Shown: positions 54,201 through 64,000 of the stretch, in pieces
Layout of the letters: each line of letters opens with the position of its first letter
Numbering within the stretch: the stretch's first letter is position 1
Source: Viridothelium virens
Taxonomy: Eukaryota; Ascomycota; Dothideomycetes; Trypetheliales; Trypetheliaceae
Direction: 5' to 3'
Assembly: GCA_010094025.1 (NCBI GenBank)
Contig: ML991829.1
Location: forward strand, 124,001-188,000
DNA length: 64,000 nt
Position numbers and translations under genes: made by a program
The notes under the pieces: model-generated
Database searches by the model: none
Told to the model about the DNA's origin: nothing
What the model saw: the letters and a program-made list of their open reading frames with translations, nothing else

Positions 54201-55847
54201 ATCCGCGCTTTCTCGTTCTTGATGACGTGAATGATGTCCTGGTATTGGGAGTACTGTGCACGCGCCTCTGTAAGAAGTTGTGATTCGGGAGTGACCTTCT
54301 GTGCTTTGATAGAGACAAGGACAATGGCAAACGAAAAGGTGATGATGGCGGTATGGCCTGGTTGAGGCAGGCATAATTTTGGCCCGACTTGTGGATCGGT
54401 TTGGTCGTGAGTTTTCATCGGAAACTCACAACTGATTAAACGCCCAACGCGAGCGGCGCTACTTGCCAGGGACAGTTCGACAATTGTGTACGTCGAAACC
54501 CCTGCCATTCCGGACTCTTCCACCAACGCAACGATATTCAACCCACGCATCATTCCGGTGTTCGATGGATCCTGACTGTTCTGGGTGATGTCATTACGTA
54601 AAACAAAATCAACGACCCTTATGGACTTATCAGTACGGGTTCCGGTGGAACCGCCCATACTAAGCGCAGTCTCAATCACTGTGCCTGCGCTGATAGCACC
54701 CTTATATTCTTGCTGTCCTGACCAATCAACCTCCCAGACGTAGAATTCTCCTTGTGTTGTAGCAGCAATGACGTCCATGTTGCTCCTCGCAGTAGACCGA
54801 CGAGTCTTCACGGCGGCCAGATTCCCTCGCCACGAGCTGGCACCAAAAACCATTTTGAGTCCGCCAAAGAAACCATTACGTTCACCAGCTGCTTGGTTTC
54901 GGAGATATTGTGTATTAATATGAGGTTTTCCCTGGGAATCATGCAATGTCAGATGCGCTAGGCGGCCAGTACTGAAAACCAGAATGAAGCCGGCGTGTTC
55001 GGCGCTGACGATACTTGAAACTTTCTCGCTTGAGAGCATGCCACCGATGCTACCGTCTGCAGTGTAACGCTTCTGCTCAAAGAGTGAAAAATCCTCAGGA
55101 GCATCGACATCTTCCCAAAATGTGATTCTACCGGCCGCGGTGACCACCAATAGTCCAACGTCGCTAGCAGAACCAGATGCAAGAAGAGTGCCATTCGGTA
55201 GAGGCTCTGTTGATCGGATGGTAGATGGGAAGTCGAGAACTCGAGGTTTGGAAGCGCCGTGAGTGGTGGTGTAGTCCCACATGTAGGCATGGCTGCGCGT
55301 AACTGCAAGTGCGTGGCGTGTCGCAGGCAATAGCGAATATCTGTAGTCTGCAAAAGATATGCTGTATCAGTAGCTTAATCGAATGATGATTGCAACATGC
55401 TAGATCTTACCGGTGCCTTGTAATGGTGAAGGAACGTTTGGGAAAGACGTGACAGTGTAGTTCTTGGTTTTCAACTGTGCAGCAGCTGTCAGCATGTCCC
55501 TCTTTGTTTCTAAATAGGGTCGTTGCACGTACCAGTACGGAGACATCGTCGCCTTTGTGAGCTCGACCGCCCTTGTATGACTGCTTCTCACGCACTGGCA
55601 CACCATGTAGTTGCAATAGCTTTGAGCCGCCATTCATTCCTGGATCAGCGTGTCCATTGGTATCTGCATGATGGAGGTCTCCCTGACTAGTAGGCGGCAG
55701 AAATGTATCGCTAGACAGTCGACTCCTCTTCCTGCGCGGCGCCTGGTCTTGTCTGTAGCTGTCGGAATCGAGTCGCTGTCGCCTTCTAGGATTTCGCGTT
55801 GATGCCCGCTGGTTGCCGCCTATGACAGCAGGCTCAGGAGAAAACAT
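51269..55847 (-). CDS. NUP133: Nucleoporin Nup133
   Basis: Exons 55847-55533, 55474-55411 and 55347-51269 give 1485 aa. The first 100 residues are basic and disordered (RNPRRRQRLDSDSYRQDQ). The N-terminal beta-propeller covers about residues 110-560 (KNYTVTSFPNVPSPLQGTDYRYSLLPATRHALAV, LLVVTAAGRITFWEDVDAPE). The alpha-helical Nup133/Nup155-type C-terminal solenoid follows, with FAARYFQEF-like sequence (VLVEYIARYFQEFGWKWANPY). It ends in an acidic tail of about 150 residues, rich in Asp and Glu (EEDYEDEMDQETEED). Nup133 sits at the stalk tip of the Y-complex, the scaffold of the nuclear pore's outer rings. The acidic tail is longer than I expect in yeast. The intron joins restore frame and sequence. 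Confidence 0.9.
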
Positions 55848-56207
55848 GATGAAGCAGGTGGAGGAGAGATGTAACGGACGCGTAGGACAATTGAAAAAGT
55901 CGCGCGCGAGCGTTCGAAGGTGACAGGGTCGGGCATTGACTGAGTTCACGAAAGCATCAACACCATGTTGGAGGTCGCCTCGCCAAACTTTCCCGCAGGG
56001 ATTCCCTTGCCGCTACTCTGCTTAATTCACGTCAGCCAGCGCATCACACTCTGCCTATCACAGCATTACAGGTCATCGATGCAGCGCAAGATTTGAAATT
56101 AGGTCTATCTTCTAAGGCTTCTGAAGCGAAGCATTCTATCCAAGTAATAAGTAGACGATGTCAGTATTACAGCTCCAACAATGCATAAAGCCCAACTTCG
56201 ATTAACA
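55848..56207. other. Intergenic stretch between Nup133 and Dre2
   Basis: 360 bases; the promoter of NUP133 and the 3' flank of DRE2. No gene seen. Confidence 0.5.
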
Positions 56208-57292
56208 TTAAAGCTGCACTTCATTATTGAGCAGGCGCACTTCTTCTCCTGGTTTGAAGGCTGGCAGTCCTATGTATGGACATCCATCGCAGCGGAATGC
56301 GTCTCCCAGCGCACAATTTCCACAGCTTCCGACCTTCCCCTGGACTGTGAAGTCGACTTCGGTGAGGTCATCGGCTCCAAGCTTCATCGTTCCGAGAGCC
56401 TCATCCGCTGCAGCTCGTTTGGCTGTATCTTCTGCCTCGATTTTTTGCTTTAAACCGCATGTACAATCTTTGCAAGCTCGTCGCCTCTTTCTTGCCTCCG
56501 GCCGGCATTCCGCTGCAGCAAAGTCTTGGTCAACCATGGACCATGAAGGAGAAGCATTGACAGAAGCTTACGTTGATAGGTAGGCCTTTTATAGTCCTCC
56601 TCAGTCAATAGTGAGTCCTCGTCAATAAGCTCGTCTGGCCCGTCATAGTCATCGTCAAAATCGAATTCGTCATCCACAAACCCGACACCGGCTGGCTTGC
56701 CGGTCACTCCATTTTCTGGTAGGCCGTTCGAATACCTATCCGTCGTAGCTGACTGAACATTGACGACTTCCACAGGATTAAGGGGTACGGCAGCAGCGTT
56801 TGCCTTCTTCTTGCCAATCTTAAGTGGAACAGATTCATTGGCCGTATCCTGCTTCGACATCCCATCTGAGCCGTCACTGACCAAGCCTGCCAAAATCGCT
56901 TCTGTTCTCTCCGGAGCATCACTTGTACCAATCAGACCATCTTGACTTTTCAGCCTACCGCCGATTTTGAGCGCTTGCACTATTCTCGTCATGATGTCCT
57001 TGCTCATTAGTTGCTGGCTCTCAGTCCTTGTTCTATCGGCATCCGATAACATAAGAACTATATCGTAGGTAGAGGGCGGCAGAGATACAAGGCCGAGAGC
57101 AAGGCGGTCGAGCATCTGTATATCTGTAGCATTTCTATCATGAGCCTCAATGATCCTATCCAGGGCCTCCGGGTGGGACGAAATCGATGGTGGGGCAAGG
57201 AGCAACGTCCGGGACGCAATCTTAGCTTGGACCGGCTGATGAATCTCGGCGCTAAAGTCTGGTGAGGTGTCTATCGTGAAGGCAGGAGCCAT
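56208..57292 (-). CDS. DRE2: Dre2/anamorsin, cytosolic iron-sulphur cluster assembly factor
   Basis: Exons 57292-56572 and 56512-56208 give 341 aa; the start [14 protein letters not shown] is chosen over an upstream in-frame ATG at 57367 because the extra residues look non-coding. The N-terminal part is a SAM-methyltransferase-like fold ([32 protein letters not shown]). A linker with an acidic run ([19 protein letters not shown]) leads to the cluster-binding C-terminus. The first motif is a Cys before PEARKRRR, then ACKDCTCG; the second is [15 protein letters not shown] (CX2CX7CX2C). Dre2 takes electrons from Tah18 and feeds the CIA pathway and ribonucleotide reductase. The 59-base intron splits the first cluster motif's approach, and the join reads YQPECRPEAR. 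Confidence 0.94.
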
Positions 57293-58468
57293 ATCTTGAT
57301 AGGTCAATCTGCTTTTGGTTGAGAAATTGTTGTTACGAATGTTCGAATGAGAGAAAGTAAGGTACAAGTGCTTGATGTGGCTTTGTCACGCCTGACGCTT
57401 CCGCCGGGCCGACATTTCAACATTTCGTAATTTTTGGGGCTAGACTAGTCCCGAAGTAGAATAGGCGTACGATCACGGCATCAGCGCCCCACTTTATTGT
57501 AGCGTGGGGCTGCAGCCAAACGGAATCTGGGGAATTAGCGGAGAGTACCTTAGGGCCAGAACGCAACGGTAGAGAAAACAATACAAGTCATGCAGCCACA
57601 ACTGCTCACAATGCGCCTTCAGTCCCTTTGGTGCTTCCAGCTCACCTAGGCGACAATTACTCAAAGTAAAAGCACCACCACCGAGCTCCATGGATGTTTG
57701 CGGAGGCTCATCTGCAAACGCTGGCCATTTCATTCCAAAATATTGAAAATGACGTAGGATAGGCGAGTTCCGTGTTTCAGGGCCTCAGTGAGGACAAATG
57801 ACCGTGTCGAATTGAGACCAAAGCATTGCACGTCCGTTCTCCATACATCTATGCGGCAACTGTAGGAGACAGCTGGCCGCTTTGCTTTGACTTCGAATGC
57901 TCTGGAGCGCTCATCAAAGTTGTGTGGCAATTGCTAATGGGGTGACTGCCTGCGATGACACAGCTGCCACAAGCAGCTCTAACATATCTCACGCCTTCTA
58001 ACACAGACAATCAGCCTTGAATAGAACACTTGAACCCCGTCAAGTCGCTCTCGTGACGTATCACTCTTTCTGGAAATCCTCAAGTAAATAGCGTTGCCAA
58101 TTGGAGGCTGTGATGGACCCCGCAAACTAATGTCGCGTGAGCAACCCCTGACAATGTAGGTTGATCAGTCCGGCCCAACTCTTCAGCTGTCGTTGAGCAA
58201 CTCCACCTTCTTTCCAGACTCAATCAGTGGCAAGGTCATTAGTTCCATCTGTAAGGCATCAATCCCTGAGGCCCGCTTTAAACGCCATCGGCTTCATTCT
58301 TTGAGATTCTACCAAGGAAACTGAAACCGACGTCACGAGACAAGAAGCTTACCTCTTGTTATTACCTCTACAGGAGCTCATAACTAACTCACACTTCCCT
58401 CTTTCACTCGATCTCCCATCTCAATTATCTTCCAAAGCTTTCCAATTATCCAATCAAGCAATCAGAAC
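57293..58468. other. Divergent intergenic stretch between Dre2 and the Stf2-like gene
   Basis: 1.18 kb including the promoters of both genes and the leader of the Stf2-like gene (about 58350-58468). One CCCCT stress-element core lies near 58145; no gene seen. Confidence 0.45.
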
Positions 58469-59184
58469 AGTAAGTCATCCAGGACGCAGCCATCCTTCGA
58501 CCTCCTCTACATGCTATGATCCCCCCAACGCCATCGGCGGACTCCGCTACGTGGCTTGGTCCCTGTTGATCCATCGCTTTATACTTCATACTCCAAAATA
58601 CGCTGAAAGGTTTCATACAGTGACTCGTTCCCACAAATTCACTGATCGTGATCACGTTGGCCTTGCCGACGGAACTGCTGCTCCTGAAGAACATCTCCCT
58701 CGCTACTTTGCCAAGAGTGGTCACGTTGACAGTGACCCCAAGAAGACTAAGAAGGACGGTGGTGGAAAAGCCAATTGGTATGCACTTTGACTTTACTTAG
58801 CTAACATCCCATTACTCTACCAGCAGCAGTGCGAGACTCAGTGTCTGCACGCCACATATGAAACCACATGCTAATATGGAATTTTACAGGGGCCGCGAGG
58901 GTGACGAACTTCAGGACTATGGCTACAACGTAACCAATCCCCGTCGCCGCTCCAATTCTTCTTCCCACGGTCACGACCTCAAGAACTTCAAAACCAAGTT
59001 CGAGACCATCGAGACCGATCCCGTGTTCGAAGAAGAGGTTCACGGCCCCATCGAGGAAGACCTACGCCATGGGTCCGAGGACTCTGCTTCTGGATATGAC
59101 CTGGAGAAGGAGTCCACCACCAGCAGCGCTGACCATCAGAGCGTTGAGCTGGATGAGGACACTGCTGCTGGAAAGAAATTCTAA
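58469..59184 (+). CDS. Stf2-like hydrophilin with intron-split start codon
   Basis: The protein begins MTRSHKFTDRDHVGLADG and matches yeast Stf2 (MTRTNKWTER), but the genome reads GTG ACT CGT at that point. A canonical intron, 58470-58620 (GTAAGT donor, CATACAG acceptor), places the A of the start codon at 58469 and its TG at 58621-58622. Further exons 58621-58777 and 58890-59184 give 150 aa. The central signature GGGKANWGREGDELQDYG corresponds to Stf2's GSGKGNWGKPGDEID and is built across the second intron. It is hydrophilic, Gly/Asp/Ser-rich and probably unfolded; Stf2-type proteins protect cells in desiccation and stabilise the ATP-synthase inhibitor complex. An extra acidic C-terminus of about 60 residues goes beyond the yeast length. 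Confidence 0.86.
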
Positions 59185-59588
59185 ATGAAGAAAGACGGGT
59201 CGAGACAAGGATTGATATAAGTATGGAACAGTAACAACTTGTTTGCTGGATTGCTGCAGGCTGGACATGGCAGCTGCTTGATATGAAACTCGACTCTTAG
59301 CGGTCTCGACCCAACAGTTTCCTTGCTCAAATGAACTCTGATATGCAGAGGACAAAGTGTATGCTTAGTGCTTTAAACCATCGGCGTCAGGTTCTGTCAC
59401 AGTAACGAAGAAACGAAACTTGACATGCTGCGCTTTGATAGCCACAACCATGCAGCCAATGCTGCTTGTATCAAATGAGCTTCTTTTCTAATGATCGACG
59501 TGTATGCTATTGATTAGTACAACAAAGGCCGACTCCTAATGGGGAGTGCAATCCTATTCTTCTCGACATTGTTTAGTAAAGCACTTCA
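59185..59588. other. Convergent intergenic stretch
   Basis: 404 bases between the 3' ends of the Stf2-like gene and SWC4. No gene seen; the long plus-strand frame starting near 59539 is the antisense shadow of SWC4. Confidence 0.5.
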
Positions 59589-61572
59589 CTACCTCCTCGA
59601 CCGTCTGCTGCTCCTGCTTGCGTTACTTACGACGCTCTGGCTTCTTTTGGGTCCCTCAGCGACCTGTTTTGTCTCCTCTCCATCTTTCGGCTCCGTCTTG
59701 ACCTCTCCATCCACCTCACCTTCTGCATCTTCTTCTCCTTCCGCATCAGCCTCACCCTCAGCATCAGCCTCGCCCTCGGCATCTGCGTCTTTCATTTCCA
59801 CGTCCCCGTCCCCTCCCCCAGCACCATTACCATCATCCTCAGCTCCTCCCTCATCTTTCCCACGCTTCTCGACCTCCTTCCCCCCTCCCTTCTCCTCCTT
59901 CCCCTCCACTTCCCCCACTCCCTCCTCATCCTCCTCCACCTCAACCCCCTCCCTCCTCAACCTCTCCCTCCGCATCTCCTTCGCCACCTGCATCTCCGCC
60001 GTCTCCTTCTCCACATTCTTCCTCGAATCCACCAGATTCGAAATCGCGCCAACCAGCCGCTCAAACACCGCACACACCTCCTGCGTCGGCAGCACCACCA
60101 CCTCCGGCACCCCGAGCGTCGCCAACGCATCCGCAATCCGTTGCGTCTGCACCTGGCTCTTCGCCTGCCGCAGCTTCAAGATGCGATCCGTGCGGAAGTG
60201 CACCCCAGACGTCAGTCGCTCGTGCGTACTCACCGCATACCGCTGCTGCGTACGGGGCGAGAGGGCGCGAGCCGCCGCCGCCGCCGCCGCAGTAGCCCCA
60301 TCAGCGGATCCCGACGACCCTGCCCCTCCTGCACCGGCGCCACCTTTCTTCTGCGCGCTGCCGACCCCACCTTGTGACCCCAGGCTGTCGCGGCCGCCGC
60401 CGAGGCCGCTGCCGCCGGCGCTGGTCAGCGCAGGAGAAGGGCCGGCGCCGGCCGGGGAGGCGAGGATGCCGTCGGCGCCGATGAGGCTGCGCCGCTTCTT
60501 GGTGCGGTCGACGGCGGCGAGGTTCTGTAGGAGCTGCTGCAGCGCTTGGCTGCTGCGGTAGAATTCGGAGCTGGAGGCGAGGGGCACGCCCGAGCTGCTG
60601 CGGTCGCGCGAAGTGTGTGGGTACTCGAGGCGGTCGCGGATCTCGCGGCGTTCGGCTTCGAAGCGGGATTGGGAGGCGGTGATGCGTTGGAGTTCTTGGA
60701 GGAGCCATTCTTCTTCTTTGACTTCTTCCGGGTTGCGGTTTAGTAGGGCGTTGGCGATGGATTTGCGGGTGGTTTCGCGCTCGGGTGAGAATTTGATGAG
60801 GGTTTCGTAGGTGGAGTATTCGGAGGTGGTCATTTTTTCGAGAGGAGTTTGGGCGGCCATGAGCTTGGCGGTGATGTCGTAGAAGCGAGCTTTGAGATCT
60901 TCCATAGTTCGCTCAGGGGCAGAAGGGGGTTGAACAGCATCGCCCTCTGAAGAGGAATTTGGCATGGGCGGAGATGGCGCAAATTCGTAGCGATCAATGA
61001 TGACTGCCCAGCGTCCGGAGTACTCTTTGTATAGGTCTACGAGGTAATCGGTTTCCTCCTTGCTCCAGTTTGGATTGGTCATATGTGCATCATATTGTGC
61101 TTGATCATACTCTGGCGCCGTGATCTGCTTGTTGTATTGCGCAAACTGGTACTGAGTTTCCGGTTGCACTTCGCCCTTTTGGGCCTCTGGGCCATCAATC
61201 TCTCCCAATGGCTTAGCTTCTTCTTGTCTCCTCCAGTGTCGCAGTACAAGATTGTCGGCTCGCGCCTCGTTAGTGAATGGTGTTCGGTCCCATTTCGCTG
61301 CTCGGTATGGTCGCTTCGGGCGCTGTTTGTACTGTTTCTGCTCTTGGATCATTGATACAGGAGGTGCACGTTCTCCCAGGAGGGCATATAATTCTCTTGC
61401 CATTCCCTCTGTAAAGCATTAGCCTTCCTGTGACTAATGAACTTATGGTACCACGAGGCTTTAAATTACCCGGCTTCTTCTCAATGACTTTCTTGCTCTT
61501 CTTGGGAGCTGCTGGCTTGGGAAGCCCATCTCTGGGCAGGTCGAGCATATCCCGAACATCTTGAGAAGTCAT
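59589..61572 (-). CDS. SWC4: SWR1/NuA4 complex subunit Swc4 (DMAP1 homologue)
   Basis: Exons 61572-61470 and 61408-59589 give 640 aa. The start MTSQDVRDMLDLP and the join KKPEGMARELYALLGERAPP are typical of Swc4/DMAP1. The SANT/Myb-like domain lies at about residues 125-200 (WSKEETDYLVDLYKEYSGRWAVIIDRYEF), followed by the DMAP1 block VPEVV-like VVVLPTQEVCAVFERL. A Gly/Ala-rich linker includes an eight-alanine run. The C-terminal 120 residues are acidic, with an 18-base tandem repeat coding ADAEGE at about 59720-59790. Swc4 is shared by the SWR1 remodeller, which deposits H2A.Z, and the NuA4 acetyltransferase. Coding-strand composition changes from C-rich to G-rich along the gene. Confidence 0.92.
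59720..59790 (-). repeat. 18-base coding tandem repeat (ADAEGE) in SWC4
   Basis: About four units of an 18-base repeat coding Ala-Asp-Ala-Glu-Gly-Glu, near identical at DNA level, within the acidic tail of Swc4. The unit length keeps frame, so copy number could vary between strains without breaking the gene. Confidence 0.8.
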
Positions 61573-61880
61573 ATTGGATGGCTTCCCAGAAAATTTGGGA
61601 ATGCGAAAGCCTTGATGGACGCGAGCAATATGCAGAAGGTGAAGAGGGTAAATACTGGTCGCGCAGCATGTGAATACCTAGGTAGAATTCTTGGTGTAAA
61701 TTTGGTGTTTGCATGGTGTTTGCATGATGTTTGCACTTGGACCCTGTTTATCCCTGTCCTTAGCTTAGCACAAATCAGCTCAACGTTGCAGCTTCGAGAT
61801 GCTCGCGTGAACGTTCCTTGAGGGATTCCTCGACCGCGCCACGTCGTATTGAGATTTCAGGTCGCATTTCCAGTCCCATA
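61573..61880. promoter_or_regulatory. Bidirectional promoter between SWC4 and the p24 gene
   Basis: 308 bases separate the divergent ATGs. The piece around 61690-61735 holds three near-copies of a GGTGTTTGCATG(A/G)TGTTTGCA motif, which may be a regulatory repeat. Confidence 0.5.
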
Positions 61881-62656
61881 ATGCGGTGGTCAATCAGCTT
61901 GCTGTGTTCGGCAGCATCTCTGGTGCCCGCAAATGCCCTCTATTTTTTCCTTGATTCGGACACTAAACGATGCTTCTATGAGGAGCTGCCAAAGGACACA
62001 TTAGTAGTCGGTCCGTTCACCAGGACTCTACTCGTTGAAACGGAATCTCTAACTTAGCCTAGCACATTACAAGACTGAGCTATGGAACGAACCAACTCGA
62101 ACCTACACTGTCAATGATCAAGTAGGGATACAAATCACCGTTGACGAGGTCTTCGACAATGACCACCGTGTTATCAATCTCAAGGGCTCCGACCACGGAC
62201 GCTTCACATTCACTGCTGCCGATGCTGGAGACCACAAGATCTGCTTTACACCCTCAAACGCGGATGTACAACGCGGATGGCTGTCAGGTGGAATGCCAGC
62301 AGGCGCGGTCAAGTTCGACCTTGATATTGCTATTGGAGAGACAAGTCAGATTGAAAGTACGGACAAGGGCAAGATGACGGATATCGAGAGCAAAGTGAGA
62401 GATCTCAACTCGAGACTGCAGGATATTAGGAGGGAGCAGGTTTTCCAACGAGTATGGTTGCCCCCCGTCCCTTTCCGGTGAACCCTCTTCTAACCCCCTC
62501 TGCCAGGAACGGGAGGCGGAATTCAGAGATCAGTCTGAGACTACCAATGCTCGAGTTGTCCGATGGACATTGATGCAGCTAGCTGTTCTGGGGATTACCT
62601 GCGCATGGCAGCTTTCGCATTTGCGAGCATTCTTCATCAAGCAAAAGCTAACTTAA
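61881..62656 (+). CDS. p24-family cargo receptor (Erp1/5/6, alpha-type)
   Basis: Exons 61881-62010, 62063-62451 and 62507-62656 give 222 aa. The signal peptide is [24 protein letters not shown] domain begins [20 protein letters not shown] and includes [18 protein letters not shown] with the family's two Cys. A coiled-coil helix ([20 protein letters not shown]) follows, then a transmembrane span near residues 190-212 ([17 protein letters not shown]), and a short tail FFIKQKLT. That tail combines a diphenylalanine COPII signal with a KxKxx COPI retrieval signal. p24 proteins cycle between ER and Golgi and help load GPI-anchored and other cargo. The alpha-type call rests on the ALYF..KRCF start. 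Confidence 0.92.
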
Positions 62657-62785
62657 CTCTGTATTACTCATTGTACGTCCATAGATTTAGCGAAAATTTC
62701 TTGGCACCACTCAGTTTGCAGCTTCCCTACTCCAATAGCGTGAAGATCCATTCCTTGACGACTAATGCCCATGAAAATCCACATC

Positions 62786-63187
62786 TCATCGCGAACTCCA
62801 TTTTTTGAATCCTAATCTTGCCCTCCAGCCTTTCTTCTTCTTTTTCCCTTTATCTCCTCGCATGTTTGGCCAATTCGGTTGCTCTTCCGGCACCACTCCA
62901 GTTTCATGATCGACGCTACCCCTGACACCGGGCTTCCAATTTACGATTCCCAATTCCTCTCTCCTTGCACGGTCGCCAACCGTATCTCTTGGCGTATCTA
63001 GCGTAGCGCTCATGGCCCATCCGCCCATGAAGTCACGGCCTGAGAAGGTGCCAGCCTCGCCTTGATGAACGAATTCTTTCTCACGGCGAAATTCTTCTAG
63101 GTCGGCAACGAGCTCCTCCTCGGTAGAGAGCTTGGAGGGTCTGCGGTAGGGCTTGGAGGTCGCTAGTGATTTCTCGTAGTCTGACAT
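62786..63187 (-). CDS. Small conserved charged protein, function unknown
   Basis: Single-exon gene of 133 aa from the ATG at 63187 (MSDYEKSLATSKPYRRPS). A frame two codons longer starts with TTG and is not used. Visible blocks: LSTEEELVADLEEFRREKEF, GEAGTFSGRDFMGGWAMSAT, GIVNWKPGVRG and an extremely basic end (GDKGKKKKKGWRARLGFKKW). No membrane span or signal. It looks complete and under constraint, but I cannot name the family. The 3' end faces the p24 gene 129 bases away. Confidence 0.68.
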   Translation of the reverse strand: MSDYEKSLATSKPYRRPSKLSTEEELVADLEEFRREKEFVHQGEAGTFSGRDFMGGWAMSATLDTPRDTVGDRARREELGIVNWKPGVRGSVDHETGVVPEEQPNWPNMRGDKGKKKKKGWRARLGFKKWSSR

Positions 63188-63752
63188 TGCCAATGAAGGT
63201 ACCGCTGTCGTACAGGTGCGGTATTGTGTGCAGGGACCGAATATGTTAATAGTAGAGATCGTAGATATCGACCTGGGTTACCAGACCATCTAAGTTTCGA
63301 ACCACCAGTGTGATTTCGAGAAAGTGCATCAGGTCTTGGCATCCAAATTTTATACTACTTGCCTATCTCATAAGAATTGCTTTGCGCTGATCGGCAGCTA
63401 AGCCTTGGAGAACCTTTGTCCTTGAAAGTCTGTCGTGACGTCAGGGGCGGAGGCAGTACAGTCAATCGTCGACATTGAGACACCAATGATACGCATTTTG
63501 TTTACCTAAGGTACATTTCCTTTGTAGACTTCAATTGGCTACAATCAGGCGCGTCGTCCTGCACAGTAGAATCGATATGGTAGGAAATTACTATTTCAGT
63601 TAGAGTAAGTAGGCGGTGTTTCCGTCAATCAAACGGCACTGCCGATTTTCCATTGCACAGATCCAATAATTGGCCCTCATGTAGGAAATCTCCACTACCT
63701 TGACTATCATTTTGCTGGGTTTGATCCATGAGAAATTCCTCCTATCAAATAT
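63188..63752. other. Intergenic stretch near the right end
   Basis: 565 bases, the promoter of the small charged protein and the 3' flank of the partial gene beyond. No gene seen. Confidence 0.45.
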
Positions 63753-64000
63753 TTAGAGAAAGGCAGGTGCCTCATCGCTATCTAGCCTTTGGCTACTCCT
63801 ACTCGGCCGTTCGTCAGTCGTTTCCCAATCCCCACTCGTGGTTAAACCTAAGCCGATAACTTCTCTCCCTTTCACCCCATTTCTCTCCTGATTATTTTGA
63901 TCAGGAAATACTCCAAGTCTGGGACTGCTTGCTATACCGGCATTCGTATCCTTCAATAGACTCAACGGTAGCCGCCGACCCCAAGCTCTGGTTTCTGCAG
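63753..64000 (-). CDS. Possible 3' end of a gene leaving the window
   Basis: A frame open from the right edge (it reads AETRAWGRRLPLSLLKDTN at the edge) runs 82 codons to a stop at 63753. The sequence is polar and Ser/Asp/Gly-rich (SSPRLGVFPDQNNQERNG, DERPSRSSQRLDSDEAPAF), like the disordered tail of a larger protein. No domain is visible, and the gene's body lies outside the window, so this could also be a chance frame. Confidence 0.4.
   Translation of the reverse strand, partial: AETRAWGRRLPLSLLKDTNAGIASSPRLGVFPDQNNQERNGVKGREVIGLGLTTSGDWETTDERPSRSSQRLDSDEAPAFL

Noticed and set aside
59539-60561. 340-codon plus-strand Ser/Pro-rich frame
   Set aside because: Antisense of the acidic and Gly/Ala-rich part of SWC4; its repeats mirror the ADAEGE repeats of the real gene.

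Overview
The window looks like nuclear DNA of a filamentous ascomycete (Pezizomycotina; a Dothideomycete would fit, but I cannot fix the class). Introns are 47-215 bases long, with GTAAGT-like donors, CTAAC/CTGAC/CTAAT branch sites and YAG acceptors. Gene content is typical of that group: a GtaA-type secreted glutaminase, a 2EXR protein, a DUF7918 protein, a MetR/Cys3-type bZIP factor, Nup133, Dre2, Swc4, Chl4/Mis15 and Ilv6. I rebuilt exon structures by hand from splice signals, reading frame and family resemblance. I saw no rRNA, convincing tRNA, CRISPR array or intact transposable element.

Layout, left to right. 1-2 kb: upstream region without a convincing gene. 2-4.3 kb (+): a Zn2Cys6 cluster fused to a NodL/maltose-type acetyltransferase. 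5.5-6.6 kb (+): a DUF7918 gene with an in-frame TGA. 7.1-8.7 kb (-): Chl4/CENP-N. 9.5-10.5 kb (+): a MetR-like bZIP. 11-12.6 kb (+): a cytochrome b2-type FMN dehydrogenase. 13-14.4 kb (+): a TatD nuclease. 14.8-17.4 kb (-): secreted glutaminase. 17.4-24.3 kb: gene-poor, with a degenerate kinase-fold protein and a 2EXR protein. 24.3-32 kb: a dense block of a KH RNA-binding protein (-), ilv6 (+), ornithine carbamoyltransferase (-) and a Tag1/DUF3712-like membrane protein (+). 32.4-33.9 kb (+): a low-complexity DUF3984-like protein. 33.9-41 kb: gene-poor, with an MFS transporter, one uncharacterised ORF and a fragment of a Ras GTPase gene. 41-47.1 kb: a small membrane protein, mitochondrial uL3, a PPC decarboxylase preceded by a short ORF that duplicates its N-terminus, Grx5, and a small two-repeat protein. 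48.5-64 kb: casein kinase I, Nup133, Dre2, an Stf2-like hydrophilin whose ATG is split by an intron, Swc4, a p24 cargo receptor, a small conserved protein and the 3' end of a gene leaving the window.

The genes are mostly housekeeping functions and do not form a biosynthetic cluster. Some neighbours share a theme: ilv6 and the ornithine carbamoyltransferase (mitochondrial amino-acid synthesis, tail to tail), and Grx5 and Dre2 (iron-sulphur cluster assembly, about 10 kb apart). The observations most worth following are the PPC decarboxylase N-terminal duplication only 20 bases upstream, the split start codon, the in-frame TGA in an otherwise intact multi-exon gene, the Ras fragment with a lost donor site, and a recurrent switch within genes from a C-rich to a G-rich coding strand.
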